Shown: positions 39,675 through 54,500, counted from the stretch's first letter. The stretch is DNA of 64,000 nucleotides from Synchiropus splendidus (GCF_027744825.2 NW_026527093.1:1-64000); one strand, 5' to 3'. Translations and numbers: made by a program. Notes: generated from the letters alone by a model not told the origin.

Positions 39675-42600
39675 TGTGCATTGTGCCATAACTTTTCAGG
39701 GAAGCTTCAGAACATGAAATTTTAACCTCCCACTATAGCAGAAAGGGTCTTTCTAGTAGTTGCACATCAAATCTAAACTGTCTGAAGTGTTTTTCCAAAG
39801 TTATCAACACTTTTATGTTTGGCGTTCCGAAACCCACCTTATCTCAGGCTGAAAAGCGTTTTTGTGCATTGTGCCATAACTTTTCAGGAAAGCTTCAGAA
39901 CATGAAATTTTAACCTCCCACTATAGCAGAAAGGGTCTTTCTAGTAGTTGCACATCAAATCTAAACTGTCTGAAGTGTTTTTCCAAAGTTATCAACACTT
40001 TTATGTTTGGCGTTCCGAAACCCACCTTATCTCAGGCTGAAAAGCGTTTTTACGCATTGTGCCATAACTTTTCAGGGAAGCTTCAGAACATGAAATTTTA
40101 ACCTCCCACTATAGCAGAAAGGGTCTTTCTAGTAGGTGCACATCAAATCTAAGCTCTCTGAAGTGTTTTTCGAAAGTTATCAACACTTTTATGTTTGGCG
40201 TTCCGAAACCCACCTTATCTCAGGCTGAAAAGCGTTTTTGTGCATTGTGCCATAACTTTTCAGGGAAGCTTCGGAACATGAAATTTTAACCTCCCACTAT
40301 AGCAGAAAGGGTCTTTCTAGTAGTTGCACATCAAATCTAAACTGTCTGAAGTGTTTTTCCAAAGTTATCAACACTTTTATGTTTGGCGTTCCGAAACCCA
40401 CCTTATCTCAGGCTGAAAAGCGTTTTTGTGCATTGTGCCATAACTTTTCAGGGAAGCTTCAGAACATGAAATTTTAACCTCCCACTATAGCAGAAAGGGT
40501 CTTTCTAGTAGGTGCACATCAAATCTAAGCTCTCTGAAGTGTTTTTCGAAAGTTATCAACACTTTTATGTTTGGCGTTCCGAAACCCACCTTATCTCAGG
40601 CTGAAAAGCGTTTTTGTGCATTGTGCCATAACTTTTCAGGAAAGCTTCAGAACATGAAATTTTAATCTCCCACTATAGCAGAAAGGGTCTTTCTAGTAGT
40701 TGCACATCAAATCTAAACTGTCTGAAGTGTTTTTCCAAAGTTATCAACACTTTTATGTTTGGCGTTCCGAAACCCACCTTATCTCAGGCTGAAAAGCGTT
40801 TTTACGCATTGTGCCATAACTTTTCAGGGAAGCTTCAGAACATGAAATTTTAACCTCCCACTATAGCAGAAAGGGTCTTTCTAGTAGGTGCACATCAAAT
40901 CTAAGCTCTCTGAAGTGTTTTTCGAAAGTTATCAACACTTTTATGTTTGGCGTTCCGAAACCCACCTTATCTCAGGCTGAAAAGCGTTTTTGTGCATTGT
41001 GCCATAACTTTTCAGGGAAGCTTCAGAACATGAAATTTTAACCTCCCACTATAGCAGAAAGGGTCTTTCTAGTAGTTGCACATCAAATCTAAACTGTCTG
41101 AAGTGTTTTTCCAAAGTTATTAACACTTTTATGTTTGGCGTTCCGAAACCCACCTTATCTCAGGCTGAAAAGCGTTTTTGTGCATTGTGCCATAACTTTT
41201 CAGGGAAGCTTCAGAACATGAAATTTTAACCTCCCACTATAGCAGAAAGGGTCTTTCTAGTAGTTGCACATCAAATCTAAACTGTCTGAAGTGTTTTTCC
41301 AAAGTTATCAACACTTTTATGTTTGGCGTTCCGAAACCCACCTTATCTCAGGCTGAAAAGCGTTTTTGTGCATTGTGCCATAACTTTTCAGGGAAGCTTC
41401 AGAACATGAAATTTTAACCTACCACTATAGCAGAAAGGGTCTTTCTAGTAGGTGCACATCAAATCTAAGCTCTCTGAAGTGTTTTTCGAAAGTTATCAAC
41501 ACTTTTATGTTTGGCGTTCCGAAACCCACCTTATCTCAGGCTGAAAAGCGTTTTTGTGCATTGTGCCATAACTTTTCAGGAAAGCTTCAGAACATGAAAT
41601 TTTAACCTCCCACTATAGCAGAAAGGGTCTTTCTAGTAGTTGCACATCAAATCTAAACTGTCTGAAGTGTTTTTCCAAAGTTATCAACACTTTTATGTTT
41701 GGCGTTCCGAAACCCACCTTATCTCAGGCTGAAAAGCGTTTTTACGCATTGTGCCATAACTTTTCAGGGAAGCTTCAGAACATGAAATTTTAACCTCCCA
41801 CTATAGCAGAAAGGGTCTTTCTAGTAGGTGCACATCAAATCTAAGCTCTCTGAAGTGTTTTTCGAAAGTTATCAACACTTTTATGTTTGGCGTTCCGAAA
41901 CCCACCTTATCTCAGGCTGAAAAGCGTTTTTGTGCATTGTGCCATAACTTTTCAGGAAAGCTTCAGAACATGAAATTTTAACCTCCCACTATAGCAGAAA
42001 GTGTCTTTCTAGTAGTTGCACATCAAATCTAAACTGTCTGAAGTGTTTTTCCAAAGTTATTAACACTTTTATGTTTGGCGTTCCGAAACCCACCTTATCT
42101 CAGGCTGAAAAGCGTTTTTGTGCATTGTGCCATAACTTTTCAGGGAAGCTTCAGAACATGAAATTTTAACCTCCCACTATAGCAGAAAGGGTCTTTCTAG
42201 TAGTTGCACATCAAATCTAAACTGCCTGAAGTGTTTTTCCAAAGTTATCAACACTTTTATGTTTGGCGTTCCGAAACCCACCTTATCTCAGGCTGAAAAG
42301 CGTTTTTGTGCATTGTGCCATAACTTTTCAGGGAAGCTTCAGAACATGAAATTTTAACCTCCCACTATAGCAGAAAGGGTCTTTCTAGTAGTTGCACATC
42401 AAATCTAAACTGTCTGAAGTGTTTTTCCAAAGTTATCAACACTTTTATGTTTGGCGTTCCGAAACCCACCTTATCTCAGGCTGAAAAGCGTTTTTGTGCA
42501 TTGTGCCATAACTTTTCAGGGAAGCTTCAGAACATGAAATTTTAACCTCCCACTATAGCAGAAAGGGTCTTTCTAGTAGTTGCACATCAAATCTAAACTG

Positions 42601-45600
42601 TCTGAAGTGTTTTTCCAAAGTTATCAACACTTTTATGTTTGGCGTTCCGAAACCCACCTTATCTCAGGCTGAAAAGCGTTTTTACACATTGTGCCATAAC
42701 TTTTCAGGGAAGCTTCAGAACATGAAATTTTAACCTCCCACTATAGCAGAAAGGGTCTTTCTAGTAGTTGCACATCAAATCAAAACTGTCTGAAGTGTTT
42801 TTCCAAAGTTATTAACACTTTTATGTTTGGCGTTCCGAAACCCACCTTATCTCAGGCTGAAAAGCGTTTTTGTGCATTGTGCCATAACTTTACAGGGAAG
42901 CTTCAGAACATGAAATTTTAACCTCCCACTATAGCAGAAAGGGTCTTTCTAGTAGTTGCACATCAAATCTAAACTGTCTGAAGTGTTTTTCCAAAGTTAT
43001 CAACACTTTTATGTTTGGCGTTCCGAAACCCACCTTATCTCAGGCTGAAAAGCGTTTTTGTGCATTGTGCCATAACTTTTCAGGGAAGCTTCAGAACATG
43101 AAATTTTAACCTCCCACTATAGCAGAAAGGGTCTTTCTAGTAGGTGCACATCAAATCTAAGCTCTCTGAAGTGTTTTTCGAAAGTTATCAACACTTTTAT
43201 GTTTGGCGTTCCGAAACCCACCTTATCTCAGGCTGAAAAGCGTTTTTGTGCATTGTGCCATAACTTTTCAGGAAAGCTTCAGAACATGAAATTTTAACCT
43301 CCCACTATAGCAGAAAGGGTCTTTCTAGTAGTTGCACATCAAATCTAAACTGTCTGAAGTGTTTTTCCAAAGTTATCAACACTTTTATGTTTGGCGTTCC
43401 GAAACCCACCTTATCTCAGGCTGAAAAGCGTTTTTACGCATTGTGCCATAACTTTTCAGGGAAGCTTCAGAACATGAAATTTTAACCTCCCACTATAGCA
43501 GAAAGGGTCTTTCTAGTAGGTGCACATCAAATCTAAGCTCTCTGAAGTGTTTTTCGAAAGTTATCAACACTTTTATGTTTGGCGTTCCGAAACCCACCTT
43601 ATCTCAGGCTGAAAAGCGTTTTTGTGCATTGTGCCATAACTTTTCAGGAAAGCTTCAGAACATGAAATTTTAACCTCCCACTATAGCAGAAAGGGTCTTT
43701 CTAGTAGGTGCACATCAAATCTAAGCTCTCTGAAGTGTTTTTCGAAAGTTATCAACACTTTTATGTTTGGCGTTCCGAAACCCACCTTATCTCAGGCTGA
43801 AAAGCGTTTTTGTGCATTGTGCCATAACTTTTCAGGGAAGCTTCAGAACATGAAATTTTAACCTCCCACTATAGCAGAAAGGGTCTTTCTAGTAGTTGCA
43901 CATCAAATCTAAACTGTCTGAAGTGTTTTTCAAAAGTTATCAACACTTTTATGTTTGGCGTTCCTAAACCCACCTTATCTCAGGCTGAAAAGCGTTTTTG
44001 TGCATTGTGCCATAACTTTTCAGGAAAGCTTCAGAACATGAAATTTTAACCTCCCACTATAGCAGAAAGGGTCTTTCTAGTAGTTGCACATCAAATCTAA
44101 ACTGTCTGAAGTGTTTTTCCAAAGTTATCAACACTTTTATGTTTGGCGTTCCGAAACCCACCTTATCTCAGGCTGAAAAGCGTTTTTGTGCATTGTGCCA
44201 TAACTTTTCAGGGAAGCTTCAGAACATGAAATTTTAACCTCCCACTATAGCAGAAAGGGTCTTTCTAGTAGTTGCACATCAAATCTAAACTGCCTGAAGT
44301 GTTTTTCCAAAGTTATCAACACTTTTATGTTTGGCGTTCCGAAACCCACCTTATCTCAGGCTGAAAAGCGTTTTTGTGCATTGTGCCATAACTTTTCAGG
44401 GAAGCTTCAGAACATGAAATTTTAACCTCCCACTATAGCAGAAAGGGTCTTTCTAGTAGTTGCACATCAAATCTAAACTGTCTGAAGTGTTTTTCTAAAG
44501 TTATCAACACTTTTATGTTTGGCGTTCCGAAACCCACCTTATCTCAGGCTGAAAAGCGTTTTTGTGCATTGTGCCATAACTTTTCAGGGAAGCTTCAGAA
44601 CATGAAATTTTAACCTCCCACTATAGCAGAAAGGGTCTTTCTAGTAGTTGCACATCAAATCTAAACTGTCTGAAGTGTTTTTCCAAAGTTATCAACACTT
44701 TTATGTTTGGCGTTCCGAAACCCACCTTATCTCAGGCTGAAAAGCGTTTTTACGCATTGTGCCATAACTTTTCAGGGAAGCTTCAGAACATGAAATTTTA
44801 ACCTCCCACTATAGCAGAAAGGGTCTTTCTAGTAGGTGCACATCAAATCTAAGCTCTCTGAAGTGTTTTTCGAAAGTTATCAACACTTTTATGTTTGGCG
44901 TTCCGAAACCCACCTTATCTCAGGCTGAAAAGCGTTTTTGTGCATTGTGCCATAACTTTTCAGGGAAGCTTCAGAACATGAAATTTTAACCTCCCACTAT
45001 AGCAGAAAGGGTCTTTCTAGTAGTTGCACATCAAATCAAAACTGTCTGAAGTGTTTTTCCAAAGTTATTAACACTTTTATGTTTGGCGTTCCGAAACCCA
45101 CCTTATCTCAGGCTGAAAAGCGTTTTTGTGCATTGTGCCATAACTTTTCAGGGAAGCTTCAGAACATGAAATTTTAACCTCCCACTATAGCAGAAAGGGT
45201 CTTTCTAGTAGTTGCACATCAAATCTAAACTGTCTGAAGTGTTTTTCCAAAGTTATTAACACTTTTATGTTTGGCGTTCCGAAACCCACCTTATCTCAGG
45301 CTGAAAAGCGTTTTTGTGCATTGTGCCATAACTTTTCAGGGAAGCTTCAGAACATGAAATTTTAACCTCCCACTATAGCAGAAAGGGTCTTTCTAGTAGT
45401 TGCACATCAAATCTAAACTGTCTGAAGTGTTTTTCCAAAGTTATCAACACTTTTATGTTTGGCGTTCCGAAACCCACCTTATCTCAGGCTGAAAAGCGTT
45501 TTTGTGCATTGTGCCATAACTTTTCAGGAAAGCTTCAGAACATGAAATTTTAACCTCCCACTATAGCAGAAAGGGTCTTTCTAGTAGTTGCACATCAAAT

Positions 45601-48600
45601 CTAAACTGTCTGAAGTGTTTTTCCAAAGTTATCAACACTTTTATGTTTGGCGTTCCGAAACCCACCTTATCTCAGGCTGAAAAGCGTTTTTACGCATTGT
45701 GCCATAACTTTTCAGGGAAGCTTCAGAACATGAAATTTTAACCTCCCACTATAGCAGAAAGGGTCTTTCTAGTAGGTGCACATCAAATCTAAGCTCTCTG
45801 AAGTGTTTTTCGAAAGTTATCAACACTTTTATGTTTGGCGTTCCGAAACCCACCTTATCTCAGGCTGAAAAGCGTTTTTGTGCATTGTGCCATAACTTTT
45901 CAGGGAAGCTTCGGAACATGAAATTTTAACCTCCCACTATAGCAGAAAGGGTCTTTCTAGTAGTTGCACATCAAATCTAAACTGTCTGAAGTGTTTTTCC
46001 AAAGTTATCAACACTTTTATGTTTGGCGTTCCGAAACCCACCTTATCTCAGGCTGAAAAGCGTTTTTGTGCATTGTGCCATAACTTTTCAGGGAAGCTTC
46101 AGAACATGAAATTTTAACCTCCCACTATAGCAGAAAGGGTCTTTCTAGTAGGTGCACATCAAATCTAAGCTCTCTGAAGTGTTTTTCGAAAGTTATCAAC
46201 ACTTTTATGTTTGGCGTTCCGAAACCCACCTTATCTCAGGCTGAAAAGCGTTTTTGTGCATTGTGCCATAACTTTTCAGGAAAGCTTCAGAACATGAAAT
46301 TTTAATCTCCCACTATAGCAGAAAGGGTCTTTCTAGTAGTTGCACATCAAATCTAAACTGTCTGAAGTGTTTTTCCAAAGTTATCAACACTTTTATGTTT
46401 GGCGTTCCGAAACCCACCTTATCTCAGGCTGAAAAGCGTTTTTACGCATTGTGCCATAACTTTTCAGGGAAGCTTCAGAACATGAAATTTTAACCTCCCA
46501 CTATAGCAGAAAGGGTCTTTCTAGTAGGTGCACATCAAATCTAAGCTCTCTGAAGTGTTTTTCGAAAGTTATCAACACTTTTATGTTTGGCGTTCCGAAA
46601 CCCACCTTATCTCAGGCTGAAAAGCGTTTTTGTGCATTGTGCCATAACTTTTCAGGGAAGCTTCAGAACATGAAATTTTAACCTCCCACTATAGCAGAAA
46701 GGGTCTTTCTAGTAGTTGCACATCAAATCTAAACTGTCTGAAGTGTTTTTCCAAAGTTATTAACACTTTTATGTTTGGCGTTCCGAAACCCACCTTATCT
46801 CAGGCTGAAAAGCGTTTTTGTGCATTGTGCCATAACTTTTCAGGGAAGCTTCAGAACATGAAATTTTAACCTCCCACTATAGCAGAAAGGGTCTTTCTAG
46901 TAGTTGCACATCAAATCTAAACTGTCTGAAGTGTTTTTCCAAAGTTATCAACACTTTTATGTTTGGCGTTCCGAAACCCACCTTATCTCAGGCTGAAAAG
47001 CGTTTTTGTGCATTGTGCCATAACTTTTCAGGGAAGCTTCAGAACATGAAATTTTAACCTACCACTATAGCAGAAAGGGTCTTTCTAGTAGGTGCACATC
47101 AAATCTAAGCTCTCTGAAGTGTTTTTCGAAAGTTATCAACACTTTTATGTTTGGCGTTCCGAAACCCACCTTATCTCAGGCTGAAAAGCGTTTTTGTGCA
47201 TTGTGCCATAACTTTTCAGGAAAGCTTCAGAACATGAAATTTTAACCTCCCACTATAGCAGAAAGGGTCTTTCTAGTAGTTGCACATCAAATCTAAACTG
47301 TCTGAAGTGTTTTTCCAAAGTTATCAACACTTTTATGTTTGGCGTTCCGAAACCCACCTTATCTCAGGCTGAAAAGCGTTTTTACGCATTGTGCCATAAC
47401 TTTTCAGGGAAGCTTCAGAACATGAAATTTTAACCTCCCACTATAGCAGAAAGGGTCTTTCTAGTAGGTGCACATCAAATCTAAGCTCTCTGAAGTGTTT
47501 TTCGAAAGTTATCAACACTTTTATGTTTGGCGTTCCGAAACCCACCTTATCTCAGGCTGAAAAGCGTTTTTGTGCATTGTGCCATAACTTTTCAGGAAAG
47601 CTTCAGAACATGAAATTTTAACCTCCCACTATAGCAGAAAGTGTCTTTCTAGTAGTTGCACATCAAATCTAAACTGTCTGAAGTGTTTTTCCAAAGTTAT
47701 TAACACTTTTATGTTTGGCGTTCCGAAACCCACCTTATCTCAGGCTGAAAAGCGTTTTTGTGCATTGTGCCATAACTTTTCAGGGAAGCTTCAGAACATG
47801 AAATTTTAACCTCCCACTATAGCAGAAAGGGTCTTTCTAGTAGTTGCACATCAAATCTAAACTGCCTGAAGTGTTTTTCCAAAGTTATCAACACTTTTAT
47901 GTTTGGCGTTCCGAAACCCACCTTATCTCAGGCTGAAAAGCGTTTTTGTGCATTGTGCCATAACTTTTCAGGGAAGCTTCAGAACATGAAATTTTAACCT
48001 CCCACTATAGCAGAAAGGGTCTTTCTAGTAGTTGCACATCAAATCTAAACTGTCTGAAGTGTTTTTCCAAAGTTATCAACACTTTTATGTTTGGCGTTCC
48101 GAAACCCACCTTATCTCAGGCTGAAAAGCGTTTTTGTGCATTGTGCCATAACTTTTCAGGGAAGCTTCAGAACATGAAATTTTAACCTCCCACTATAGCA
48201 GAAAGGGTCTTTCTAGTAGTTGCACATCAAATCTAAACTGTCTGAAGTGTTTTTCCAAAGTTATCAACACTTTTATGTTTGGCGTTCCGAAACCCACCTT
48301 ATCTCAGGCTGAAAAGCGTTTTTACACATTGTGCCATAACTTTTCAGGGAAGCTTCAGAACATGAAATTTTAACCTCCCACTATAGCAGAAAGGGTCTTT
48401 CTAGTAGTTGCACATCAAATCAAAACTGTCTGAAGTGTTTTTCCAAAGTTATTAACACTTTTATGTTTGGCGTTCCGAAACCCACCTTATCTCAGGCTGA
48501 AAAGCGTTTTTGTGCATTGTGCCATAACTTTACAGGGAAGCTTCAGAACATGAAATTTTAACCTCCCACTATAGCAGAAAGGGTCTTTCTAGTAGTTGCA

Positions 48601-49851
48601 CATCAAATCTAAACTGTCTGAAGTGTTTTTCCAAAGTTATCAACACTTTTATGTTTGGCGTTCCGAAACCCACCTTATCTCAGGCTGAAAAGCGTTTTTG
48701 TGCATTGTGCCATAACTTTTCAGGGAAGCTTCAGAACATGAAATTTTAACCTCCCACTATAGCAGAAAGGGTCTTTCTAGTAGGTGCACATCAAATCTAA
48801 GCTCTCTGAAGTGTTTTTCGAAAGTTATCAACACTTTTATGTTTGGCGTTCCGAAACCCACCTTATCTCAGGCTGAAAAGCGTTTTTGTGCATTGTGCCA
48901 TAACTTTTCAGGAAAGCTTCAGAACATGAAATTTTAACCTCCCACTATAGCAGAAAGGGTCTTTCTAGTAGTTGCACATCAAATCTAAACTGTCTGAAGT
49001 GTTTTTCCAAAGTTATCAACACTTTTATGTTTGGCGTTCCGAAACCCACCTTATCTCAGGCTGAAAAGCGTTTTTACGCATTGTGCCATAACTTTTCAGG
49101 GAAGCTTCAGAACATGAAATTTTAACCTCCCACTATAGCAGAAAGGGTCTTTCTAGTAGGTGCACATCAAATCTAAGCTCTCTGAAGTGTTTTTCGAAAG
49201 TTATCAACACTTTTATGTTTGGCGTTCCGAAACCCACCTTATCTCAGGCTGAAAAGCGTTTTTGTGCATTGTGCCATAACTTTTCAGGAAAGCTTCAGAA
49301 CATGAAATTTTAACCTCCCACTATAGCAGAAAGGGTCTTTCTAGTAGGTGCACATCAAATCTAAGCTCTCTGAAGTGTTTTTCGAAAGTTATCAACACTT
49401 TTATGTTTGGCGTTCCGAAACCCACCTTATCTCAGGCTGAAAAGCGTTTTTGTGCATTGTGCCATAACTTTTCAGGGAAGCTTCAGAACATGAAATTTTA
49501 ACCTCCCACTATAGCAGAAAGGGTCTTTCTAGTAGTTGCACATCAAATCTAAACTGTCTGAAGTGTTTTTCAAAAGTTATCAACACTTTTATGTTTGGCG
49601 TTCCTAAACCCACCTTATCTCAGGCTGAAAAGCGTTTTTGTGCATTGTGCCATAACTTTTCAGGAAAGCTTCAGAACATGAAATTTTAACCTCCCACTAT
49701 AGCAGAAAGGGTCTTTCTAGTAGTTGCACATCAAATCTAAACTGTCTGAAGTGTTTTTCCAAAGTTATCAACACTTTTATGTTTGGCGTTCCGAAACCCA
49801 CCTTATCTCAGGCTGAAAAGCGTTTTTGTGCATTGTGCCATAACTTTTCAG
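38490..49851 (+). repeat. Tandem duplication of a 30-unit block (5640-bp period)
   Basis: The stretch 38490-44211 matches 44130-49851 at an offset of 5640 bp (30 x 188). Comparing most of the sequence row by row I saw no mismatch. Shared private variants include TTCTAAAG about 38856/44496, ATCAAAAC about 39398/45038, TTCGGAAC about 40273/45913, AATCTCCC 40666/46306, CCTACCAC about 41421/47061, GTGTC 42002/47642, TTTACACATT about 42685/48325, CTTTACAGGG about 42892/48532 and CCTAAACCC 43965/49605. It is bounded by a T/C difference at 38489/44129 and a GG/GA difference at 44212/49852. Identity over about 5.7 kb implies a very recent event or a false duplication in the assembly. Confidence 0.88.
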
Positions 49852-51544
49852 GAAAGCTTCAGAACATGAAATTTTAACCTCCCACTATAGCAGAAAGGGT
49901 CTTTCTAGTAGTTGCACATCAAATCTAAGCTGTCTGAAGTGTTTTTCAAAAGTTATCAACACTTTTATGTTTGGCGTTCCGAAACCCACCTTATCTCAGG
50001 CTGAAAAGCGTTTTTGTGCATTGTGCCATAACTTTTCAGGAAAGCTTCAGAACATGAAATTTTAACCTCCCACTATAGCAGAAAGGGTCTTTCTAGTAGT
50101 TGCACATCAAATCTAAACTGTCTGAAGTGTTTTTCCAAAGTTATCAACACTTTTATGTTTGGCGTTCCGAAACCCACCTTATCTCAGGCTGAAAAGCGTT
50201 TTTACGCATTGTGCCATAACTTTTCAGGGAAGCTTCAGAACATGAAATTTTAACCTCCCACTATAGCAGAAAGGGTCTTTCTAGTAGGTGCACATCAAAT
50301 CTAAGCTCTCTGAAGTGTTTTTCGAAAGTTATCAACACTTTTATGTTTGGCGTTCCGAAACCCACCTTATCTCAGGCTGAAAAGCGTTTTTGTGCATTGT
50401 GCCATAACTTTTCAGGAAAGCTTCAGAACATGAAATTTTAACCTCCCACTATAGCAGAAAGGGTCTTTCTAGTAGGTGCACATCAAATCTAAGCTCTCTG
50501 AAGTGTTTTTCGAAAGTTATCAACACTTTTATGTTTGGCGTTCCGAAACCCACCTTATCTCAGGCTGAAAAGCGTTTTTGTGCATTGTGCCATAACTTTT
50601 CAGGGAAGCTTCAGAACATGAAATTTTAACCTCCCACTATAGCAGAAAGGGTCTTTCTAGTAGTTGCACATCAAATCTAAACTGTCTGAAGTGTTTTTCA
50701 AAAGTTATCAACACTTTTATGTTTGGCGTTCCTAAACCCACCTTATCTCAGGCTGAAAAGCGTTTTTGTGCATTGTGCCATAACTTTTCAGGAAAGCTTC
50801 AGAACATGAAATTTTAACCTCCCACTATAGCAGAAAGGGTCTTTCTAGTAGTTGCACATCAAATCTAAACTGTCTGAAGTGTTTTTCCAAAGTTATCAAC
50901 ACTTTTATGTTTGGCGTTCCGAAACCCACCTTATCTCAGGCTGAAAAGCGTTTTTGTGCATTGTGCCATAACTTTTCAGGAAAGCTTCAGAACATGAAAT
51001 TTTAACCTCCCACTATAGCAGAAAGGGTCTTTCTAGTAGTTGCACATCAAATCTAAGCTGTCTGAAGTGTTTTTCAAAAGTTATCAACACTTTTATGTTT
51101 GGCGTTCCGAAACCCACCTTATCTCAGGCTGAAAAGCGTTTTTGTGCATTGTGCCATAACTTTTCAGGAAAGCTTCAGAACATGAAATTTTAACCTCCCA
51201 CTATAGCAGAAAGGGTCTTTCTAGTAGTTGCACATCAAATCTAAACTGTCTGAAGTGTTTTTCCAAAGTTATCAACACTTTTATGTTTGGCGTTCCGAAA
51301 CCCACCTTATCTCAGGCTGAAAAGCGTTTTTACGCATTGTGCCATAACTTTTCAGGGAAGCTTCAGAACATGAAATTTTAACCTCCCACTATAGCAGAAA
51401 GGGTCTTTCTAGTAGGTGCACATCAAATCTAAGCTCTCTGAAGTGTTTTTCGAAAGTTATCAACACTTTTATGTTTGGCGTTCCGAAACCCACCTTATCT
51501 CAGGCTGAAAAGCGTTTTTGTGCATTGTGCCATAACTTTTCAGG
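48821..51544 (+). repeat. Tandem duplication of a 6-unit block (1128-bp period)
   Basis: The stretch 48821-50416 matches 49949-51544 at an offset of 1128 bp (6 x 188), about 2.4 copies. The module reads C-B-F'-G-C-D', and the CCTAAACCC variant appears at 49605 and 50733. It is bounded by CGAAAG versus CAAAAG at 48820/49948 and a GA/GG difference at 50417/51545. It overlaps the right end of the 30-unit duplication and the left end of the 12-unit one, so several amplifications are stacked here. Confidence 0.82.
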
Positions 51545-54500
51545 GAAGCTTCAGAACATGAAATTTTAACCTCCCACTATAGCAGAAAGGGTCTTTCTAG
51601 TAGTTGCACATCAAATCTAAACTGTCTGAAGTGTTTTTCCAAAGTTATTAACACTTTTATGTTTGGCGTTCCGAAACCCACCTTATCTCAGGCTGAAAAG
51701 CGTTTTTGTGCATTGTGCCATAACTTTTCAGGGAAGCTTCAGAACATGAAATTTTAACCTCCCACTATAGCAGAAAGGGTCTTTCTAGTAGTTGCACATC
51801 AAATCTAAACTGTCTGAAGTGTTTTTCCAAAGTTATCAACACTTTTATGTTTGGCGTTCCGAAACCCACCTTATCTCAGGCTGAAAAGCGTTTTTACGCA
51901 TTGTGCCATAACTTTTCAGGGAAGCTTCAGAACATGAAATTTTAACCTCCCACTATAGCAGAAAGGGTCTTTCTAGTAGGTGCACATCAAATCTAAGCTC
52001 TCTGAAGTGTTTTTCGAAAGTTATCAACACTTTTATGTTTGGCGTTCCGAAACCCACCTTATCTCAGGCTGAAAAGCGTTTTTGTGCATTGTGCCATAAC
52101 TTTTCAGGGAAGCTTCAGAACATGAAATTTTAACCTCCCACTATAGCAGAAAGGGTCTTTCTAGTAGTTGCACATCAAATCTAAACTGTCTGAAGTGTTT
52201 TTCCAAAGTTATCAACACTTTTATGTTTGGCGTTCCGAAACCCACCTTATCTCAGGCTGAAAAGCGTTTTTGTGCATTGTGCCATAACTTTTCAGGAAAG
52301 CTTCAGAACATGAAATTTTAACCTCCCACTATAGCAGAAAGGGTCTTTCTAGTAGTTGCACATCAAATCTAAGCTGTCTGAAGTGTTTTTCAAAAGTTAT
52401 CAACACTTTTATGTTTGGCGTTCCGAAACCCACCTTATCTCAGGCTGAAAAGCGTTTTTGTGCATTGTGCCATAACTTTTCAGGAAAGCTTCAGAACATG
52501 AAATTTTAACCTCCCACTATAGCAGAAAGGGTCTTTCTAGTAGTTGCACATCAAATCTAAACTGTCTGAAGTGTTTTTCCAAAGTTATCAACACTTTTAT
52601 GTTTGGCGTTCCGAAACCCACCTTATCTCAGGCTGAAAAGCGTTTTTACGCATTGTGCCATAACTTTTCAGGGAAGCTTCAGAACATGAAATTTTAACCT
52701 CCCACTATAGCAGAAAGGGTCTTTCTAGTAGGTGCACATCAAATCTAAGCTCTCTGAAGTGTTTTTCGAAAGTTATCAACACTTTTATGTTTGGCGTTCC
52801 GAAACCCACCTTATCTCAGGCTGAAAAGCGTTTTTGTGCATTGTGCCATAACTTTTCAGGGGAGCTTCAGAACATGAAATTTTAACCTCCCACTATAGCA
52901 GAAAGGGTCTTTCTAGTAGTTGCACATCAAATCTAAACTGTCTGAAGTGTTTTTCCAAAGTTATTAACACTTTTATGTTTGGCGTTCCGAAACCCACCTT
53001 ATCTCAGGCTGAAAAGCGTTTTTGTGCATTGTGCCATAACTTTTCAGGGAAGCTTCAGAACATGAAATTTTAACCTCCCACTATAGCAGAAAGGGTCTTT
53101 CTAGTAGTTGCACATCAAATCTAAACTGTCTGAAGTGTTTTTCCAAAGTTATCAACACTTTTATGTTTGGCGTTCCGAAACCCACCTTATCTCAGGCTGA
53201 AAAGCGTTTTTGTGCATTGTGCCATAACTTTTCAGGGAAGCTTCAGAACATGAAATTTTAACCTCCCACTATAGCAGAAAGGGTCTTTCTAGTAGGTGCA
53301 CATCAAATCTAAGCTCTCTGAAGTGTTTTTCGAAAGTTATCAACACTTTTATGTTTGGCGTTCCGAAACCCACCTTATCTCAGGCTGAAAAGCGTTTTTG
53401 TGCATTGTGCCATAACTTTTCAGGAAAGCTTCAGAACATGAAATTTTAACCTCCCACTATAGCAGAAAGTGTCTTTCTAGTAGTTGCACATCAAATCTAA
53501 ACTGTCTGAAGTGTTTTTCCAAAGTTATTAACACTTTTATGTTTGGCGTTCCGAAACCCACCTTATCTCAGGCTGAAAAGCGTTTTTACGCATTGTGCCA
53601 TAACTTTTCAGGGAAGCTTCAGAACATGAAATTTTAACCTCCCACTATAGCAGAAAGGGTCTTTCTAGTAGGTGCACATCAAATCTAAGCTCTCTGAAGT
53701 GTTTTTCGAAAGTTATCAACACTTTTATGTTTGGCGTTCCGAAACCCACCTTATCTCAGGCTGAAAAGCGTTTTTGTGCATTGTGCCATAACTTTTCAGG
53801 GAAGCTTCAGAACATGAAATTTTAACCTCCCACTATAGCAGAAAGGGTCTTTCTAGTAGTTGCACATCAAATCTAAACTGTCTGAAGTGTTTTTCCAAAG
53901 TTATTAACACTTTTATGTTTGGCGTTCCGAAACCCACCTTATCTCAGGCTGAAAAGCGTTTTTGTGCATTGTGCCATAACTTTTCAGGGAAGCTTCAGAA
54001 CATGAAATTTTAACCTCCCACTATAGCAGAAAGGGTCTTTCTAGTAGTTGCACATCAAATCTAAACTGTCTGAAGTGTTTTTCCAAAGTTATCAACACTT
54101 TTATGTTTGGCGTTCCGAAACCCACCTTATCTCAGGCTGAAAAGCGTTTTTACGCATTGTGCCATAACTTTTCAGGGAAGCTTCAGAACATGAAATTTTA
54201 ACCTCCCACTATAGCAGAAAGGGTCTTTCTAGTAGGTGCACATCAAATCTAAGCTCTCTGAAGTGTTTTTCGAAAGTTATCAACACTTTTATGTTTGGCG
54301 TTCCGAAACCCACCTTATCTCAGGCTGAAAAGCGTTTTTGTGCATTGTGCCATAACTTTTCAGGGAAGCTTCAGAACATGAAATTTTAACCTCCCACTAT
54401 AGCAGAAAGGGTCTTTCTAGTAGTTGCACATCAAATCTAAACTGTCTGAAGTGTTTTTCCAAAGTTATCAACACTTTTATGTTTGGCGTTCCGAAACCCA

